This document shows, piece after piece, positions 1 to 7,875 of a stretch of 64,000 bases of DNA (the first letter of the stretch is position 1; each line of letters starts with the position of its first letter). The position numbers were made by a program, and so were the translations under genes. The stretch is taken from NCBI GenBank assembly GCA_945876935.1, contig CAMCQA010000004.1:1-64000 (forward strand), written 5' to 3'. Source of the stretch: an uncultured Clostridia bacterium. Lineage in GTDB: Bacteria; Bacillota; Clostridia; Peptostreptococcales; Anaerovoracaceae. The notes below the pieces were generated by a model. The model was given only the letters and a program-made list of their open reading frames with translations, was not told the DNA's origin and made no database searches.

Positions 1-41
1 TTTACATGGGGTTTGTTTCTTTCAAATTTCTGTTTTGCCAT
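1..41 (-). CDS. tuf: Elongation factor Tu, N-terminal fragment (runs off window start)
   Basis: Only the first 13 codons are present. Read on the minus strand from the ATG at 41-39 they give MAKQKFERNKPHV, the characteristic EF-Tu amino terminus. A good GGAG ribosome binding site sits just upstream at about 50-56. EF-Tu is the GTPase that delivers aminoacyl-tRNA to the ribosome. The gene lies 66 bases downstream of tRNA-Thr, a common tRNA-tuf arrangement, and probably shares its promoter. The rest of the gene lies outside the window. Confidence 0.9.
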   Translation of the reverse strand, partial: MAKQKFERNKPHV

Positions 42-107
42 TTTTGTTTCTCCTTCTAATAATCTAGTGAAATAAACATAACTTACTCGACAAAGTATAT
101 ATTTTAA

Positions 108-183
108 TGGAGCTGTTGAGCAGGATTGAACTGCCGACCTCTTCCTTACCGGGGAAGTGCTCTACCAACTGAGCTACAACAGC
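108..183 (-). tRNA. tRNA-Thr(GGT), with an unusual C at position 33
   Basis: A complete 76-nt cloverleaf reads on the minus strand: acceptor stem GCTGTTG/CAACAGC, D arm GCTC/GAGC, anticodon stem CTTCC/GGAAG, 5-nt variable loop, T arm GGCAG/CTGCT with loop TTCAATC, discriminator U and an encoded CCA. The 7-nt anticodon loop is CCGGTAA, so positions 34-36 are GGT (threonine). Position 33 is C rather than the nearly universal U. All stems pair, with one G-U in the T stem. It sits between rlmB and tuf. Confidence 0.93.
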
Positions 184-209
184 ACACCTTGCCAGAGTAT
201 ATTGTACTA

Positions 210-238
210 ATTTTAGCACACATTTACCAATACAGCAA
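210..238 (-). promoter_or_regulatory. Probable sigma-A promoter for tRNA-Thr and tuf
   Basis: On the minus strand a -35 element TTGCTG (238-233) is separated by 17 bases from a -10 element TAAAAT (215-210), preceded by the extended -10 dinucleotide TG. The start point would fall about 20 bases upstream of the mature tRNA 5' end. Confidence 0.55.
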
Positions 239-291
239 TAAAGTTTTGTGTATTGATATTGAAATACAAAGCTTTCTTAGAGTAATATCCG

Positions 292-1185
292 TTATTTTTT
301 ATTAAAAAATTTATTCTTAGCAACTTGATACATAGTTACTGCACCTGCATTAGAAACATTCAGAGAATTTATTCTTCCTCTCATAGGAATGGATATTACA
401 AAATCTGAAGACTCTCTCACGCTTTTACTGATACCCTTTCCTTCATTGCCTAAAACAATAGCAACTCCGCCTTTAAAGTCTACGCCAAAAATATCATCTC
501 CATCCATATCGCAAGAATATATCCAGATATTTTCTTCCTTAAGCTTCTCTATGGTACTAACTAGGTTAGTCACTTTAGCAACTTTTACATATTGACTAGC
601 TCCTGCCGCAGCTTTATCTACTGTCTGATTGACTCCAACAGCTCTTCTTTTAGGTATAATAATTCCATGAACTCCTGTGCATTCAGCCGTTCTCATTATA
701 GCTCCTAAGTTGTGAGGATCTGTTACGCTATCTAAGATAATAACAAAAGGTTCCTCACCTTTTTCCTTTGCAACTTCTAAAATCTCTTCTACACTTGAAT
801 ATTTAAACTCTGTAACAAAAGCTAGCACCCCCTGATGATTGTCAGTTCCAGCGATTCTTCCTAAAGCAGCTTTCTCTGCTCTATCTACTATTATTCCTTT
901 ATCTCTAGCAATAGCTACTATTTTCTTAATAGAGCCTTCACTATTGTCAGAAACAATAATTTTCTCAATTTCCCTATCGCTAACTAAAGCCTCCATTATT
1001 GAGTTTCTCCCTATAAGAATATCTTCTCTTGCTGAAGCCTCATCAGAGAAGTCATCTTTTGCTTGCTTATATGCTCTTTTGCTATTTAAATTATCTTTTT
1101 TATGTGCTTTATTTTTTCTTTCTTTGCCGTCTTCTCTTCTTAGTTTTTCAGCATTTTTGCTTGAATTGCTTTTGTTTCTCTTCAT
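292..1185 (-). CDS. rlmB: 23S rRNA (guanosine-2251-2'-O)-methyltransferase, TrmH/SpoU family
   Basis: 297 residues. RlmB transfers a methyl group from SAM to the 2'-OH of a P-loop guanosine in 23S rRNA. The first ~50 residues are a Lys/Arg-rich low-complexity extension, followed by a substrate-binding domain (~55-130) and a C-terminal SPOUT knot domain. The three SpoU motifs are visible: DPHNLGAIMRTAE, VLGNEGKGIS and IPMRGRINSLNVSNAGAV. Ends like this one, with NVSNAGA, are typical of RlmB. It is the last gene before tRNA-Thr and tuf, downstream of folA. The basic N-terminal tail is longer than in E. coli RlmB but is common in Firmicutes. Confidence 0.93.
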   Translation of the reverse strand: MKRNKSNSSKNAEKLRREDGKERKNKAHKKDNLNSKRAYKQAKDDFSDEASAREDILIGRNSIMEALVSDREIEKIIVSDNSEGSIKKIVAIARDKGIIVDRAEKAALGRIAGTDNHQGVLAFVTEFKYSSVEEILEVAKEKGEEPFVIILDSVTDPHNLGAIMRTAECTGVHGIIIPKRRAVGVNQTVDKAAAGASQYVKVAKVTNLVSTIEKLKEENIWIYSCDMDGDDIFGVDFKGGVAIVLGNEGKGISKSVRESSDFVISIPMRGRINSLNVSNAGAVTMYQVAKNKFFNKK

Positions 1186-1216
1186 TTATTTAAAACCTTT
1201 CCAAGTGAACAAGCTG

Positions 1217-1249
1217 AAAGACATCTGGCTGATTTAGCTAGATGTCTTT
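1217..1249 (-). terminator. Hairpin between folA and rlmB, possible weak terminator
   Basis: AAAGACATCT...AGATGTCTTT forms a long stem with inner GCT/AGC pairing, but there is no extended T run on either side. It could be an attenuator or an RNA-stability hairpin rather than a full terminator. Confidence 0.4.
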
Positions 1250-1260
1250 AACTCCTTAAG

Positions 1261-1752
1261 TTATTTAACTTTATCATACCTGAGGAACTGAAACTCAACT
1301 CCATTTTCCTTGTGACAAGGACCTGTCCATCCTATTTTAAAATCTTCTCTTTCATCTAAGTTTTCAAAATATCTATCGGCAGGAAAACTGCTAAAAATCT
1401 TTGTTACATAAATATGGTCACACTGATTTAAGAACTGCTTATATACCTGAGCTCCCCCTGATATAAAGATATCTTCATCGCTGTATTTTTCAAGTTCCTG
1501 CTTCAAAGCTTCCTCTCCAACGCAAACAACCACGCTATCATTAGCAAAGGTTTCATCTCTCGTCAGCACAATATTTGTTCTATTAGGAAGAGGCTTCTTA
1601 TTAGGGAAACTTTCTAGTGTCTTTCGCCCTATGACGATGACTTTTCCTTCAGTCTTTTCTTTGAAATACTTGAGTTCAGTAGGTAAGTGAATCAATAAAT
1701 CATTATCTCTCCCTATTCCCCAATTTTCATCAACTATTACTATACTATTCAT
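1261..1752 (-). CDS. folA: Dihydrofolate reductase
   Basis: 163 residues, normal length for bacterial DHFR. It reduces dihydrofolate to tetrahydrofolate with NADPH. The N-terminal strand and Met20-type loop are recognisable (IVIVDENWGIGRDNDLLIHLP), followed by the acidic substrate-binding helix region (ELKYFKEKT), the cofactor motif VIGRKTLESFP and the ISGGAQVYKQFL glycine pair. It lies 14 bases downstream of thyA, the usual coupling, because ThyA oxidises methylene-THF to dihydrofolate. A GGAG site precedes the ATG. Confidence 0.95.
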   Translation of the reverse strand: MNSIVIVDENWGIGRDNDLLIHLPTELKYFKEKTEGKVIVIGRKTLESFPNKKPLPNRTNIVLTRDETFANDSVVVCVGEEALKQELEKYSDEDIFISGGAQVYKQFLNQCDHIYVTKIFSSFPADRYFENLDEREDFKIGWTGPCHKENGVEFQFLRYDKVK

Positions 1753-1766
1753 ATTCCTTACTCCAA

Positions 1767-2597
1767 CTATATAGCTATAGGGATATTCTTTACCTGAGGG
1801 TGCTTCTCATAATCCTCAATAGTTATATCATCCACTGTAAAATCATAAAAATCCTTAACATCCGGATTCAGTTTGAATTTTGGTGCTGGAAACTCATCCC
1901 TAGTAATAAGCTCCTCAATAATAGGAATATGCCTATCGTAGATATGAGCATCTGAAATAACATGCACAAGCTCACCGGCTTTCAAACCTGAAACCTGGGC
2001 TAGCATATGCACTAAAACAGCGTACTGAACTACATTCCAGTTATTAGCCGCAAGAATATCTTGAGATCTCTGGTTTAAAATAGCATTTAATCTATCGCCT
2101 GTCACATTAAATGTAACACTGTAAGCACAAGGCTCAAGACCCATTTCCATTAAATCATCAAACTTATATATGTTCGTCATAATTCTTCTTGAGAACGGTG
2201 TATTTTTAAGCTGCCACAAAACATTATCAACCTGATCCATCTCTCCGTGAGGGAATTTATATTTAACACCAAGCTGATAACCATAAGCTTTTCCTATGGA
2301 TCCGTTTTCATCTGCCCATTCATCCCATATAGATGAGTTTAAGTCATTGATATTATTTGATTTCTTCTGCCAAATCCAAAGCATTTCATCAACTGCAGAC
2401 TTAATAGCAGTAGGTCTTAAAGTAAGAGCAGGGAATTCCTCTTGAAGATCGTATCTGTTCACAACACCAAAGCTCTTTATAGTGTGTGCAAAAGTTCCAT
2501 CAGGCCATTTAGCTCTAACAACTTGACCTTCTGAAGAATATCCATTTTCCAAAATATTCTTACACATATCTTTAAATAATTTATCTGCCTTACTCAT
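1767..2597 (-). CDS. thyA: Thymidylate synthase, ThyA type
   Basis: 276 residues. ThyA methylates dUMP to dTMP using methylene-THF. The catalytic cysteine is in EPCAYSVTF. The dUMP-binding residues appear in NQRSQDILAANNWNVVQYA and DAHIYDRH, and the C-terminal folate-binding end is present. The active-site context PCAYSVTF lacks the histidine of the E. coli PCHxxxQF motif and resembles Bacillus ThyA (PCVYETQW type), as does the ELLWIWQ..SNDVNDLN-like segment. I therefore place it in that lineage rather than the ThyB type. It overlaps mrnC by 8 bases and precedes folA. Confidence 0.95.
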   Translation of the reverse strand: MSKADKLFKDMCKNILENGYSSEGQVVRAKWPDGTFAHTIKSFGVVNRYDLQEEFPALTLRPTAIKSAVDEMLWIWQKKSNNINDLNSSIWDEWADENGSIGKAYGYQLGVKYKFPHGEMDQVDNVLWQLKNTPFSRRIMTNIYKFDDLMEMGLEPCAYSVTFNVTGDRLNAILNQRSQDILAANNWNVVQYAVLVHMLAQVSGLKAGELVHVISDAHIYDRHIPIIEELITRDEFPAPKFKLNPDVKDFYDFTVDDITIEDYEKHPQVKNIPIAI

Positions 2598-2976
2598 CTA
2601 TTGCCTCCATTGCCTTTTCCATTAAAAAATTCAATCTATCTTCATCTTCTGTAAGGTATAAGTATCCTATGAGACTTTCAAAGGCTGTAGCCCACTTGTA
2701 TGTCATCATATCCACGTTCTTAGCTTTTGTAGTAACTTTTTTATTTCTACTTCTTCTGACAAAAGTTTTCTCTTCCTCTGTCAATATGTCTTGCATAGCC
2801 TTTATAGCTTTAGCTTGCCCCTTTGCACTAACGTACTTTATCGCAATCTTATGAAGACCATCTGCATGAACTTGGCCTCTATCTATAATTTTTCTTCTAA
2901 CAAAGACCTCATATACGCCATCTCCCATATACGCAAATGCCGTAGTACTAAGGTTAAGAAAAGAATCTTTACTCAT
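2590..2976 (-). CDS. mrnC: Mini-ribonuclease III, 23S rRNA maturation
   Basis: 128 residues: an RNase III catalytic domain without the double-stranded RNA-binding domain. Mini-III removes the ends of 23S rRNA precursor in Firmicutes. The signature start LSTTAFAYMGDGVYEVFVRRKI carries the catalytic Asp (GDGVYE), and the second acidic site is in the FESLIGYLYL segment near residues 103-112. It is only 3 bases downstream of cysS, its usual neighbour in Clostridia, and overlaps thyA, so the genes are probably translationally coupled. Confidence 0.93.
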   Translation of the reverse strand: MSKDSFLNLSTTAFAYMGDGVYEVFVRRKIIDRGQVHADGLHKIAIKYVSAKGQAKAIKAMQDILTEEEKTFVRRSRNKKVTTKAKNVDMMTYKWATAFESLIGYLYLTEDEDRLNFLMEKAMEAIDE

Positions 2977-2979
2977 AGA

Positions 2980-4377
2980 TTATTCTTTCACTATCTGAAC
3001 TCCCTGCGGAGTATCTTTCAGTGTTATACCTTTCTCTTTTAATATATCTCTTATCTCATCAGCCCTAGCAAAGTTCTTCTCTGCTCTCGCCTTCTGTCTC
3101 TCTTCTACCAATGCTTCTATTTCAGAGTCTACTCCACTTTCATCCTTGGCTTCTAACAAGCCTAAAACTCCAGATAGCTCTAACAACATAGATAGAGCCT
3201 CTCCTGCAAACTCTTTGCTTGCGCCATCTTTTACAGTAGTATTTACAAAACTAACTAGCTCAAATATAGCTGCTAATGCATCCGCTGTATTTAAGTCATC
3301 ATCCATAGCTTTTTTAAAGTCATCTCTATATTTTGGAAGCTGCTCCAAAGCAGTTTTCTCGTCGCTAGTCAAAGCATCTAGACCTTTTTCCTGTAAGAAA
3401 ACTAAGTTGTCTCTAGCAGTTTCCAGTCTTCCAAGAGAAGCTTTTGCCATTTCCATAAGACCATCATTAAAATCTATAGGACTTCTATAGTGACCTGATA
3501 AAAGGAAAAATCTTATTACCTCTCCCTTATATCTTTCTAGAATCTCTCTAACTGTAAAGAAGTTGCCCAAGGATTTAGACATCTTTTCCTTATCTATTGT
3601 TATATATCCGTTGTGCATCCAATACTTTGCAAACTGAACTCCATTACATGCTTCTGATTGAGCAATTTCATTCTCATGATGAGGGAACTGTAAATCCTGT
3701 CCTCCTGCATGAATATCTATAGTAGCTCCAAGGTATCTCTTTGACATAGCAGAACACTCTATATGCCATCCTGGTCTGCCCATGCTCCAAGGAGACTCCC
3801 AAGCAATCTCGCTTTCTTCTTTTCTTTTTTTCCACAAAGCGAAATCTAGAGGCTCTCTCTTTTTCTCCTCAACCATTATTCTCGCACCGGCTTTTAGTTC
3901 ATCTATATTCTGCTTAGAAAGTTTTCCATAACCCTCAAATTTTGATGGACTATAATAAACGTCTCCCTCTACTTCATAAGCATACCCCTTCTCTATAAGA
4001 GTCTCGATAAACTCAATAATCTGAGGTATATTTTCAGAAACTTTAGGGTGAACTGTAGCAGGACTTATATTAAGAGCGTTTGTATCTTTGAAATACTCAT
4101 CTATATATTTCTCACTAACTTCACTTGCACTTAAGCCTTCCTCTTTAGCTCTGTTGATAATTTTGTCATCAACATCTGTAAAATTCTGTACGAAAATAAC
4201 CTTATTTCCAATATATTCTAAATATCTTCTCAACGTGTCAAAAACTACGAAAGGTCTAGCGTTTCCTAGGTGAAAAAAATTGTAAACTGTAGGTCCACAA
4301 ACATATATGCTAACTTGGTTTTCAACTATTGGAATAAATTCTTCTTTTTGTCTTGTAAGCGAATTATATACTTTCAT
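2980..4377 (-). CDS. cysS: Cysteinyl-tRNA synthetase
   Basis: 465 residues, full length. The class I HIGH signature is FHLGN (about residues 36-40) and the KMSKS motif is KMSKSLGNF. Zinc ligands are visible as the N-terminal YVCGPTVYN cysteine, the HIECSAMS cysteine and the HHENEIAQSEA histidine/glutamate cluster. The C-terminal anticodon-binding part ends LKDTPQGVQ, as expected for CysRS. It lies 37 bases downstream of cysE, so cysteine synthesis and charging appear to be co-transcribed. Confidence 0.97.
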   Translation of the reverse strand: MKVYNSLTRQKEEFIPIVENQVSIYVCGPTVYNFFHLGNARPFVVFDTLRRYLEYIGNKVIFVQNFTDVDDKIINRAKEEGLSASEVSEKYIDEYFKDTNALNISPATVHPKVSENIPQIIEFIETLIEKGYAYEVEGDVYYSPSKFEGYGKLSKQNIDELKAGARIMVEEKKREPLDFALWKKRKEESEIAWESPWSMGRPGWHIECSAMSKRYLGATIDIHAGGQDLQFPHHENEIAQSEACNGVQFAKYWMHNGYITIDKEKMSKSLGNFFTVREILERYKGEVIRFFLLSGHYRSPIDFNDGLMEMAKASLGRLETARDNLVFLQEKGLDALTSDEKTALEQLPKYRDDFKKAMDDDLNTADALAAIFELVSFVNTTVKDGASKEFAGEALSMLLELSGVLGLLEAKDESGVDSEIEALVEERQKARAEKNFARADEIRDILKEKGITLKDTPQGVQIVKE

Positions 4378-4414
4378 ATTCCTCTCCTATATTTTCAATT
4401 TTCCTTTAAACTTC

Positions 4415-5128
4415 TTATCTATCTTCTTCAAGAACTGAACAAGCGCAGCCCTCGTCTTCATCACTACATATATATTGTACCGGCAGAGGCTTTCCTTCCA
4501 TTCTAGCTAGCTCATCTTCTAAAGCGATAACTCGTCTTCTTAAACATTCTAGCTCAACTGCAATAGGATCTGGCATATTTACCTGATCCATTTCTTGATC
4601 CTTAAATTTTTCTCTCGTCTTCACTATGGTTCCTGGAATACCAACAACTGTACTTCCTGGAGGTACCTCTTTTAAAACAACTGACCCTGAGCCAATTTTA
4701 GAATCATCTCCGACAGTAAATGGACCTAAAACTTTGGCACCAGAGCTTACCATAACTCTATTGCCTAGGGTAGGGTGACGCTTTCCAGATTCTTTACCTG
4801 TACCTCCTAGAGTTACACCTTGATATATTGTACAATCATCACCTATCTCTGTAGTTTCTCCAATTACTATGCCCATACCATGGTCAATAAAACATCTTCT
4901 ACCAATCTGTGCCCCAGGGTGAATTTCAATCCCTGTTAAGAATCTCGCAAACTGCGAAGTCATTCTAGCTAGAAGTTTTAATTTATGCTTATATAAGAAG
5001 TGAGCTGGCTTATGAAATATCAATGCCCAAATTCCTGGGTAACACAAAAGAACCTCAACTCCATTTCTAGCTGCAGGATCCTTTTCTACTATATTTCTAA
5101 TATCCTCTCTTATATTCTTAAAAAACAC
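4415..5128 (-). CDS. cysE: Serine O-acetyltransferase
   Basis: 237 residues from the preferred GTG start at 5128, which has AAGGAG six bases upstream and yields the family-typical MFFKNIREDIRNI. An in-frame TTG 21 bases earlier has no comparable site. CysE acetylates serine, the first step of cysteine synthesis. Left-handed beta-helix hexapeptide repeats occupy residues ~90-190, and the active-site segment FIDHGMGIVIGETTEIGDD is intact. The C-terminal tail is unusual: it contains three cysteines in a CSDEDEGCACS segment and does not end in the isoleucine that docks into CysK in the classical cysteine synthase complex. Confidence 0.95.
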   Translation of the reverse strand: MFFKNIREDIRNIVEKDPAARNGVEVLLCYPGIWALIFHKPAHFLYKHKLKLLARMTSQFARFLTGIEIHPGAQIGRRCFIDHGMGIVIGETTEIGDDCTIYQGVTLGGTGKESGKRHPTLGNRVMVSSGAKVLGPFTVGDDSKIGSGSVVLKEVPPGSTVVGIPGTIVKTREKFKDQEMDQVNMPDPIAVELECLRRRVIALEDELARMEGKPLPVQYICSDEDEGCACSVLEEDR

Positions 5129-5275
5129 TATTTTCTCCTTATATTCCAAAGTATTTCAAACTATAAAACACCTTATCTCTAAAACTTAATTATACACCAA
5201 AACTCTCACTTTGTAAAGGCTACGTCCTTCTTTTAAAGTCAACTTCCACTTGGATATCCTTATTATTCAAAAGGC

Positions 5276-6094
5276 TTAACCGTGATAATCGGTTCCTCGA
5301 GTTACTATAAAACCTTGCTGTTCTGCTATTTCTAATAGCCTCTTTGTCTCTCGTCTATTATTTTTTGAATAATCTGCTTCGATACCAACAAGTCCCAGTG
5401 CTTTTAACTCTACCAGAAGCTCGCACAAGTGATCATAAAACGTATCACTTCCTCTATCCCCCATACCTTTTATCAAAATTGGATGCGCTAAAACAGGAAC
5501 GCCTCCACTTGATATTATAGATTTTATAGCTTCAGCTGCAGGTATTGTTACTCTCTTTATACCCTCTATTTCATCTTTTCTAAAGTAATTTGCAAAAACA
5601 TCTTCCAAATTCTTAAAGAAGCCTAGTTCGATTAAAACTCTTCCCATATCTGGCTTGCCTATGTAATTAGTGCTTTTGCCAAACAAGGCTTTCCTTATAT
5701 CTATATCGAAATCTCTATCTATGATACTGAAAATAAGTTCATTCTTCTCAGCTCTATCCATCTCTAACATTTTACATATCTCATTGAGCTTCTTATCCTC
5801 TTTATTTATACCGTAGCCGAGAATATGTAGCTGAATATCGCCTAAATTAGAGGATATTTCTATTCCGGAAATAAAATCAATGCCTAGCTCTCTTGCTTTT
5901 TTCTTACCACCATCAATACCTCCTAGAGCATCATGATCTGTGATAGAAACTAGTTTCATACCTCTACTTTTCTGTAATTCCATAAGATTATCGGGAGGTA
6001 GAAAGCCGTCAGAGTAAGTACTATGAACATGTAAATCCATAAGTTCTAGCGGTGTGCTTTTTATCTTTTTAAAGGCATTTGTCTCATTTATCAT
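5276..6094 (-). CDS. PHP-domain phosphoesterase (TrpH/YciV-like)
   Basis: 272 residues. The PHP metal-binding motifs are present: DLHVHSTYSDG near residue 20, SITDHDALGG near residue 51, GIEISS, and late PVLAHP and GTDYHG. Characterised relatives hydrolyse 3',5'-nucleoside bisphosphates and the 5' ends of RNA. The reading frame stops directly after GTDYHG, so the C-terminal ~10-20 residues seen in relatives are missing; all metal-binding motifs are retained. It overlaps the upstream DUF1461 gene by four bases (ATGA), indicating translational coupling. The substrate is inferred from family only. Confidence 0.85.
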   Translation of the reverse strand: MINETNAFKKIKSTPLELMDLHVHSTYSDGFLPPDNLMELQKSRGMKLVSITDHDALGGIDGGKKKARELGIDFISGIEISSNLGDIQLHILGYGINKEDKKLNEICKMLEMDRAEKNELIFSIIDRDFDIDIRKALFGKSTNYIGKPDMGRVLIELGFFKNLEDVFANYFRKDEIEGIKRVTIPAAEAIKSIISSGGVPVLAHPILIKGMGDRGSDTFYDHLCELLVELKALGLVGIEADYSKNNRRETKRLLEIAEQQGFIVTRGTDYHG

Positions 6095-6822
6095 AAAGAC
6101 CTCTTAAACATTCTCCTGTAACTGAATAGCCTATTCATAATATAAAATATTATGATCATTAGAAGCAAGCTTACAATAATGACAGCTCCACCAAAATAGT
6201 TTGGAAAATCGCTTTTCATAATTTGTATAAAAACATCTCCCGCTTCAAACCTAACTCCAAACAACTGTCTGAATATAAGCGTTCTTACATACCTTATAAA
6301 TATGCTAACACTGAATATTCCAATAATTACAATAAACCATATAACAGAGCTTTCAAAGCTATCGTATATTAGATGTCTCTCCTCCTGCTTATACAGATAA
6401 AGCAATATAATAGCTATGCTTATTCCAGTAATTATAGCAAATATCATAGCTATGTCCGCACCTGATCTAATGCTATCTGCAGTTACTATAGCTCTCTTAG
6501 AAAATACTTGCTGCGGTTTATAATCACTCTTTTCCTTTATGGATAAATCAGCCTTTCGATGTTTCATAAAATCGCCAAAATGCTTAGATAAATCTTCACC
6601 GCTAATTTCATAGGGAATATCTCTAGCGATAGCCGATTTTGTAAAGTAAAATGAATAGAAAGATTCTGATCTTATAACAATGCTAAATGATGTTAGAAAT
6701 ATTACGATAGGTAGGAGAATCATAAATATAGATGCTAAAATATCATTCCATGGCATGTTAAAGTCATTTCTAGTATTTCTCCACGGATTTTTCTTAGATG
6801 ATCTCACTCTAGATCCAAACAT
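6091..6822 (-). CDS. DUF1461/TIGR01906-type integral membrane protein
   Basis: 243 residues with four or five hydrophobic segments: about 28-50, 125-145, 160-180 and 205-230. The extracytoplasmic part after the first segment contains the ISGEDLSKHFGDFM stretch, and EERHLIYD precedes a later membrane segment. Both match the TIGR01906 family found in Firmicutes and some actinobacteria. The N-terminal 25 residues are basic and Arg-rich. The biochemical role of this family is unknown to me. It is coupled to the following PHP gene by a 4-base overlap. Confidence 0.75.
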   Translation of the reverse strand: MFGSRVRSSKKNPWRNTRNDFNMPWNDILASIFMILLPIVIFLTSFSIVIRSESFYSFYFTKSAIARDIPYEISGEDLSKHFGDFMKHRKADLSIKEKSDYKPQQVFSKRAIVTADSIRSGADIAMIFAIITGISIAIILLYLYKQEERHLIYDSFESSVIWFIVIIGIFSVSIFIRYVRTLIFRQLFGVRFEAGDVFIQIMKSDFPNYFGGAVIIVSLLLMIIIFYIMNRLFSYRRMFKRSL

Positions 6823-6964
6823 TACCTATCTCCTTTTCTATAATTTCAGACAATATCTTCTTAATTTTCAGTGCATACTTTATATTATCACAAATATTAT
6901 GCTTTTGTAAAAATTCAAATCCACTCTTTTGATATTGGTGGTTTTAATGTCCATATAACGCTAT

Positions 6965-6996
6965 AAAAGCTCATCGCCTAAATGCGATGAGCTTTT
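6965..6996 (-). terminator. Terminator after the Rrf2 regulator
   Basis: A perfect 13-bp inverted repeat AAAAGCTCATCGC/GCGATGAGCTTTT with a 6-base loop, just after the stop codon at 7002. The trailing T run is short (TTTTA). Confidence 0.75.
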
Positions 6997-7001
6997 AGTT
7001 A

Positions 7002-7406
7002 TTACATATTTGCTACTAAGTCACTAATTTTTTGACTTTTTAAAGTATCTTCAACCTGCTTTTGAATTTTCTCATAAACACCCTTCACCGAACATACATC
7101 TTCCGCACCTCTCGAGCATTCGTAATCATCTTCAAGGCAATAGTTCAGCTTCAATGTTTTTTCACTAAGAACAATAATGTCATACAGGCTTATTTCTTCA
7201 GGCGATCTACTTAGTATATAACCACCATTTCTACCTCTTTCAACTAACACAATACCGCCATCTACAAGCTTTTTGAAAATCTTTGCTAAATAGTTTATTG
7301 GTATATTCATGTTGTCTGATACATCGCTAGCCGTACGTTTACCACCAGAAGCAGCCAAATCCAAAACAGTTCTTATAGTATAGTCAGTCGTGATATTGAA
7401 TTGCAT
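7002..7406 (-). CDS. Rrf2-family transcriptional regulator with a likely Fe-S cluster
   Basis: 134 residues. An N-terminal winged helix (residues ~1-60) begins MQFNITTDYTIRTVLDLA and includes the recognition region INYLAKIFKKLVDGGIV and the RNGGY wing. Three cysteines follow with spacing C-x6-C-x7-C (CLEDDYECSRGAEDVC), the position that ligates a cluster in IscR and NsrR, so it is probably a redox or Fe-S sensor rather than a cluster-free CymR. No isc or suf genes are in the window, so the regulon is unknown. It starts 5 bases after the DUF1292 gene, so the two form an operon. Confidence 0.88.
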   Translation of the reverse strand: MQFNITTDYTIRTVLDLAASGGKRTASDVSDNMNIPINYLAKIFKKLVDGGIVLVERGRNGGYILSRSPEEISLYDIIVLSEKTLKLNYCLEDDYECSRGAEDVCSVKGVYEKIQKQVEDTLKSQKISDLVANM

Positions 7407-7411
7407 ATTTC

Positions 7412-7744
7412 TTATTCTCCTAAAGCTTCCATTACTTGATCGAAGCCTACCACAGCTGCTTCATATTCTTCATCATCCTGAATTTCAATGATATCGAAAG
7501 TCTCTTCTTCATCACCTTCAGCTGGATTTTCAACATATCTAAAGATCCAAACGTCATACTCCTCATCTTCTTTCTGCTCTAAAGGAGATAAAGCGATATA
7601 ATCTTTCTTTTCACCTTTGTATTCGATATCATAAACACCGATAACAGATGTCTGGATTTCTTTTACTTCTCCGTTTTCATCTTCCATTTCTAAAGTAACA
7701 ACCATTTCTTCTTCCTGAATATCTCTATTTTTATTATCTACCAT
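7412..7744 (-). CDS. DUF1292-family acidic protein
   Basis: 110 residues, very acidic. The core (residues 13-75) has the DUF1292 pattern: TLEMEDENGEVKE, then VIGVYDIEYKGEKKDYIALSP, then YDVWIFRY. These small beta-rich proteins are common in Firmicutes (YrzB-like) and have no established function. The C-terminal third is almost all Glu/Asp plus hydrophobics. It is the first gene of a two-gene unit with the Rrf2 regulator and has a clear TAGGAGG-type site at 7751-7757. Confidence 0.85.
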   Translation of the reverse strand: MVDNKNRDIQEEEMVVTLEMEDENGEVKEIQTSVIGVYDIEYKGEKKDYIALSPLEQKEDEEYDVWIFRYVENPAEGDEEETFDIIEIQDDEEYEAAVVGFDQVMEALGE

Positions 7745-7875
7745 AATACTTTCCTCCTATTTTATAATTTTATAGTAAAAATTTAATATTACCATCATTG
7801 TCTAATTTACTTAATTATATACTTATAACCCAAGTTTTTCAAGCATAAACATGAATATCGTAAAGTATTACCAAG

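Noticed and set aside
839-1237. Long frames opposite rlmB and many other genes on the plus strand
   Set aside because: They are mirror frames of clearly recognised genes, Ser/Leu/Ile-rich and without ribosome binding sites.
5150-5275. Possible T-box upstream of cysE-cysS
   Set aside because: The gap is only ~130-150 bases and lacks the conserved T-box antiterminator sequence.
5220-5290. Frameshift truncating the PHP protein
   Set aside because: A shifted frame continues for ~20 codons, but its peptide does not resemble the family C-terminus and all metal motifs precede the stop, so a natural short end is more likely.
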